A DNA stretch of 5,966 nt from Pseudomonadota bacterium (GTDB lineage: Bacteria > Pseudomonadota > Alphaproteobacteria > Rhizobiales > Xanthobacteraceae): assembly GCA_023392205.1 (NCBI GenBank), contig JAEVZN010000471.1:1-5966 (forward strand), in the 5' to 3' direction. The position numbers and the translations under genes were made by a program. A model generated the notes under the pieces. The model worked only from the letters and a program-made list of their open reading frames with translations. It searched no databases and was not told the DNA's origin. Of the stretch, positions 5,693-5,966 are shown piece by piece (positions within the stretch are counted from its first letter, which is position 1; each line of letters starts with the position of its first letter).

Positions 5693-5966
5693 ATGCAGGA
5701 CCCATGTTTGATCGTAAGTATCGTGAGGAAGGGTTGGGGCGATACCGTGCTGGAAGCTTCGATGAAGGCGGGAGCGCATGGAGGCACAGTGCTCTTCGGA
5801 CGAGGCATCGGGAAAAACGAGCAGCAACGCGTCTTCGGCATTCAGATCGAACCGGAAAAGGAAGTCGTTTTCACGGTGGTCCCATCGAATATCAAGAGCG
5901 CGGTTCTGCGGGAAATTGTCCGCGCGGCGGAACTCACGGCCCCAGGCCATGGCCTGGCCTTCATCG
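5693..5966 (+). CDS. PII-like signalling protein (P-II family regulator), 3' end outside window
   Basis: Translation from the ATG at 5693 stays open to the window end, giving 91 residues of a protein likely to be a little over 100. The pattern is that of a PII (GlnB/GlnK-like) ferredoxin-like fold: a first strand (CLIVSIVRKG, 5-14), a helix (DTVLEASMKAGA), a second strand plus glycine motif (GGTVLFGRGIG, 30-40), a loop, a third strand (EKEVVFTVV, 55-63), a second helix (66-81) and a B-loop-like APGHGLAFI (83-91). PII trimers bind ATP/ADP and often 2-oxoglutarate and control membrane transporters and enzymes by docking their T-loop. Here the T-loop is about five residues shorter than in E. coli GlnB and has no Tyr51 equivalent, so uridylylation is not expected. 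The position matching GlnB Lys90 is Leu88. Located four bases after the DUF1538 pair, it is most simply a dedicated regulator of that membrane complex. Family assignment is firm; ligand and partner are inferred. Confidence 0.88.
   Translation, partial: MQDPCLIVSIVRKGWGDTVLEASMKAGAHGGTVLFGRGIGKNEQQRVFGIQIEPEKEVVFTVVPSNIKSAVLREIVRAAELTAPGHGLAFI

Noticed and set aside
5666..5950. Minus-strand 94-codon open frame at the right end
   Set aside because: It lies opposite the PII-like gene, whose plus-strand translation has a clear family pattern; the minus-strand product does not.

Overview
The window is a GC-rich, gene-dense bacterial segment. Its genes are six proteins with no RNA genes, insertion sequences or CRISPR. 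The base composition, codon use and gene set (a PfkB-type kinase, a calcium-type P-ATPase and CBS-domain proteins clustered together) suggest an alphaproteobacterium, perhaps a member of the Bradyrhizobium/Rhodopseudomonas group. That assignment is a guess from composition and memory, not a search result.

Left part (1-1297): the window opens inside a plus-strand gene for a CBS-domain protein, of which only the C-terminal CBS module is visible (1-258). It converges on a minus-strand two-gene unit. In transcription order this unit is a 935-residue P2A-type (Ca2+-ATPase-like) cation pump (4121-1314) and then a PfkB-family hexose-phosphate kinase (1297-329), with only 16 bases between them.

Right part (4122-5966): a 146-base divergent intergenic region separates the pump from a tight plus-strand operon of at least three genes. 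Two are paralogous DUF1538 membrane proteins (4268-4963 and 4960-5688), joined by a 4-base GTGA stop/start overlap. The third is a PII-like signalling protein (starting at 5693) that runs off the window end. It has no stop codon inside the window, so it is easily overlooked.

How they may work together: CBS protein, CtpF-type pump and PfkB-type kinase are also three members of the mycobacterial DosR dormancy/hypoxia gene set, which suggests an energy- or oxygen-stress cluster. The DUF1538 pair plus a PII-like protein looks like a membrane transporter or channel of unknown substrate controlled by a small nucleotide-sensing trimer. This is the least characterised and most interesting part of the window.
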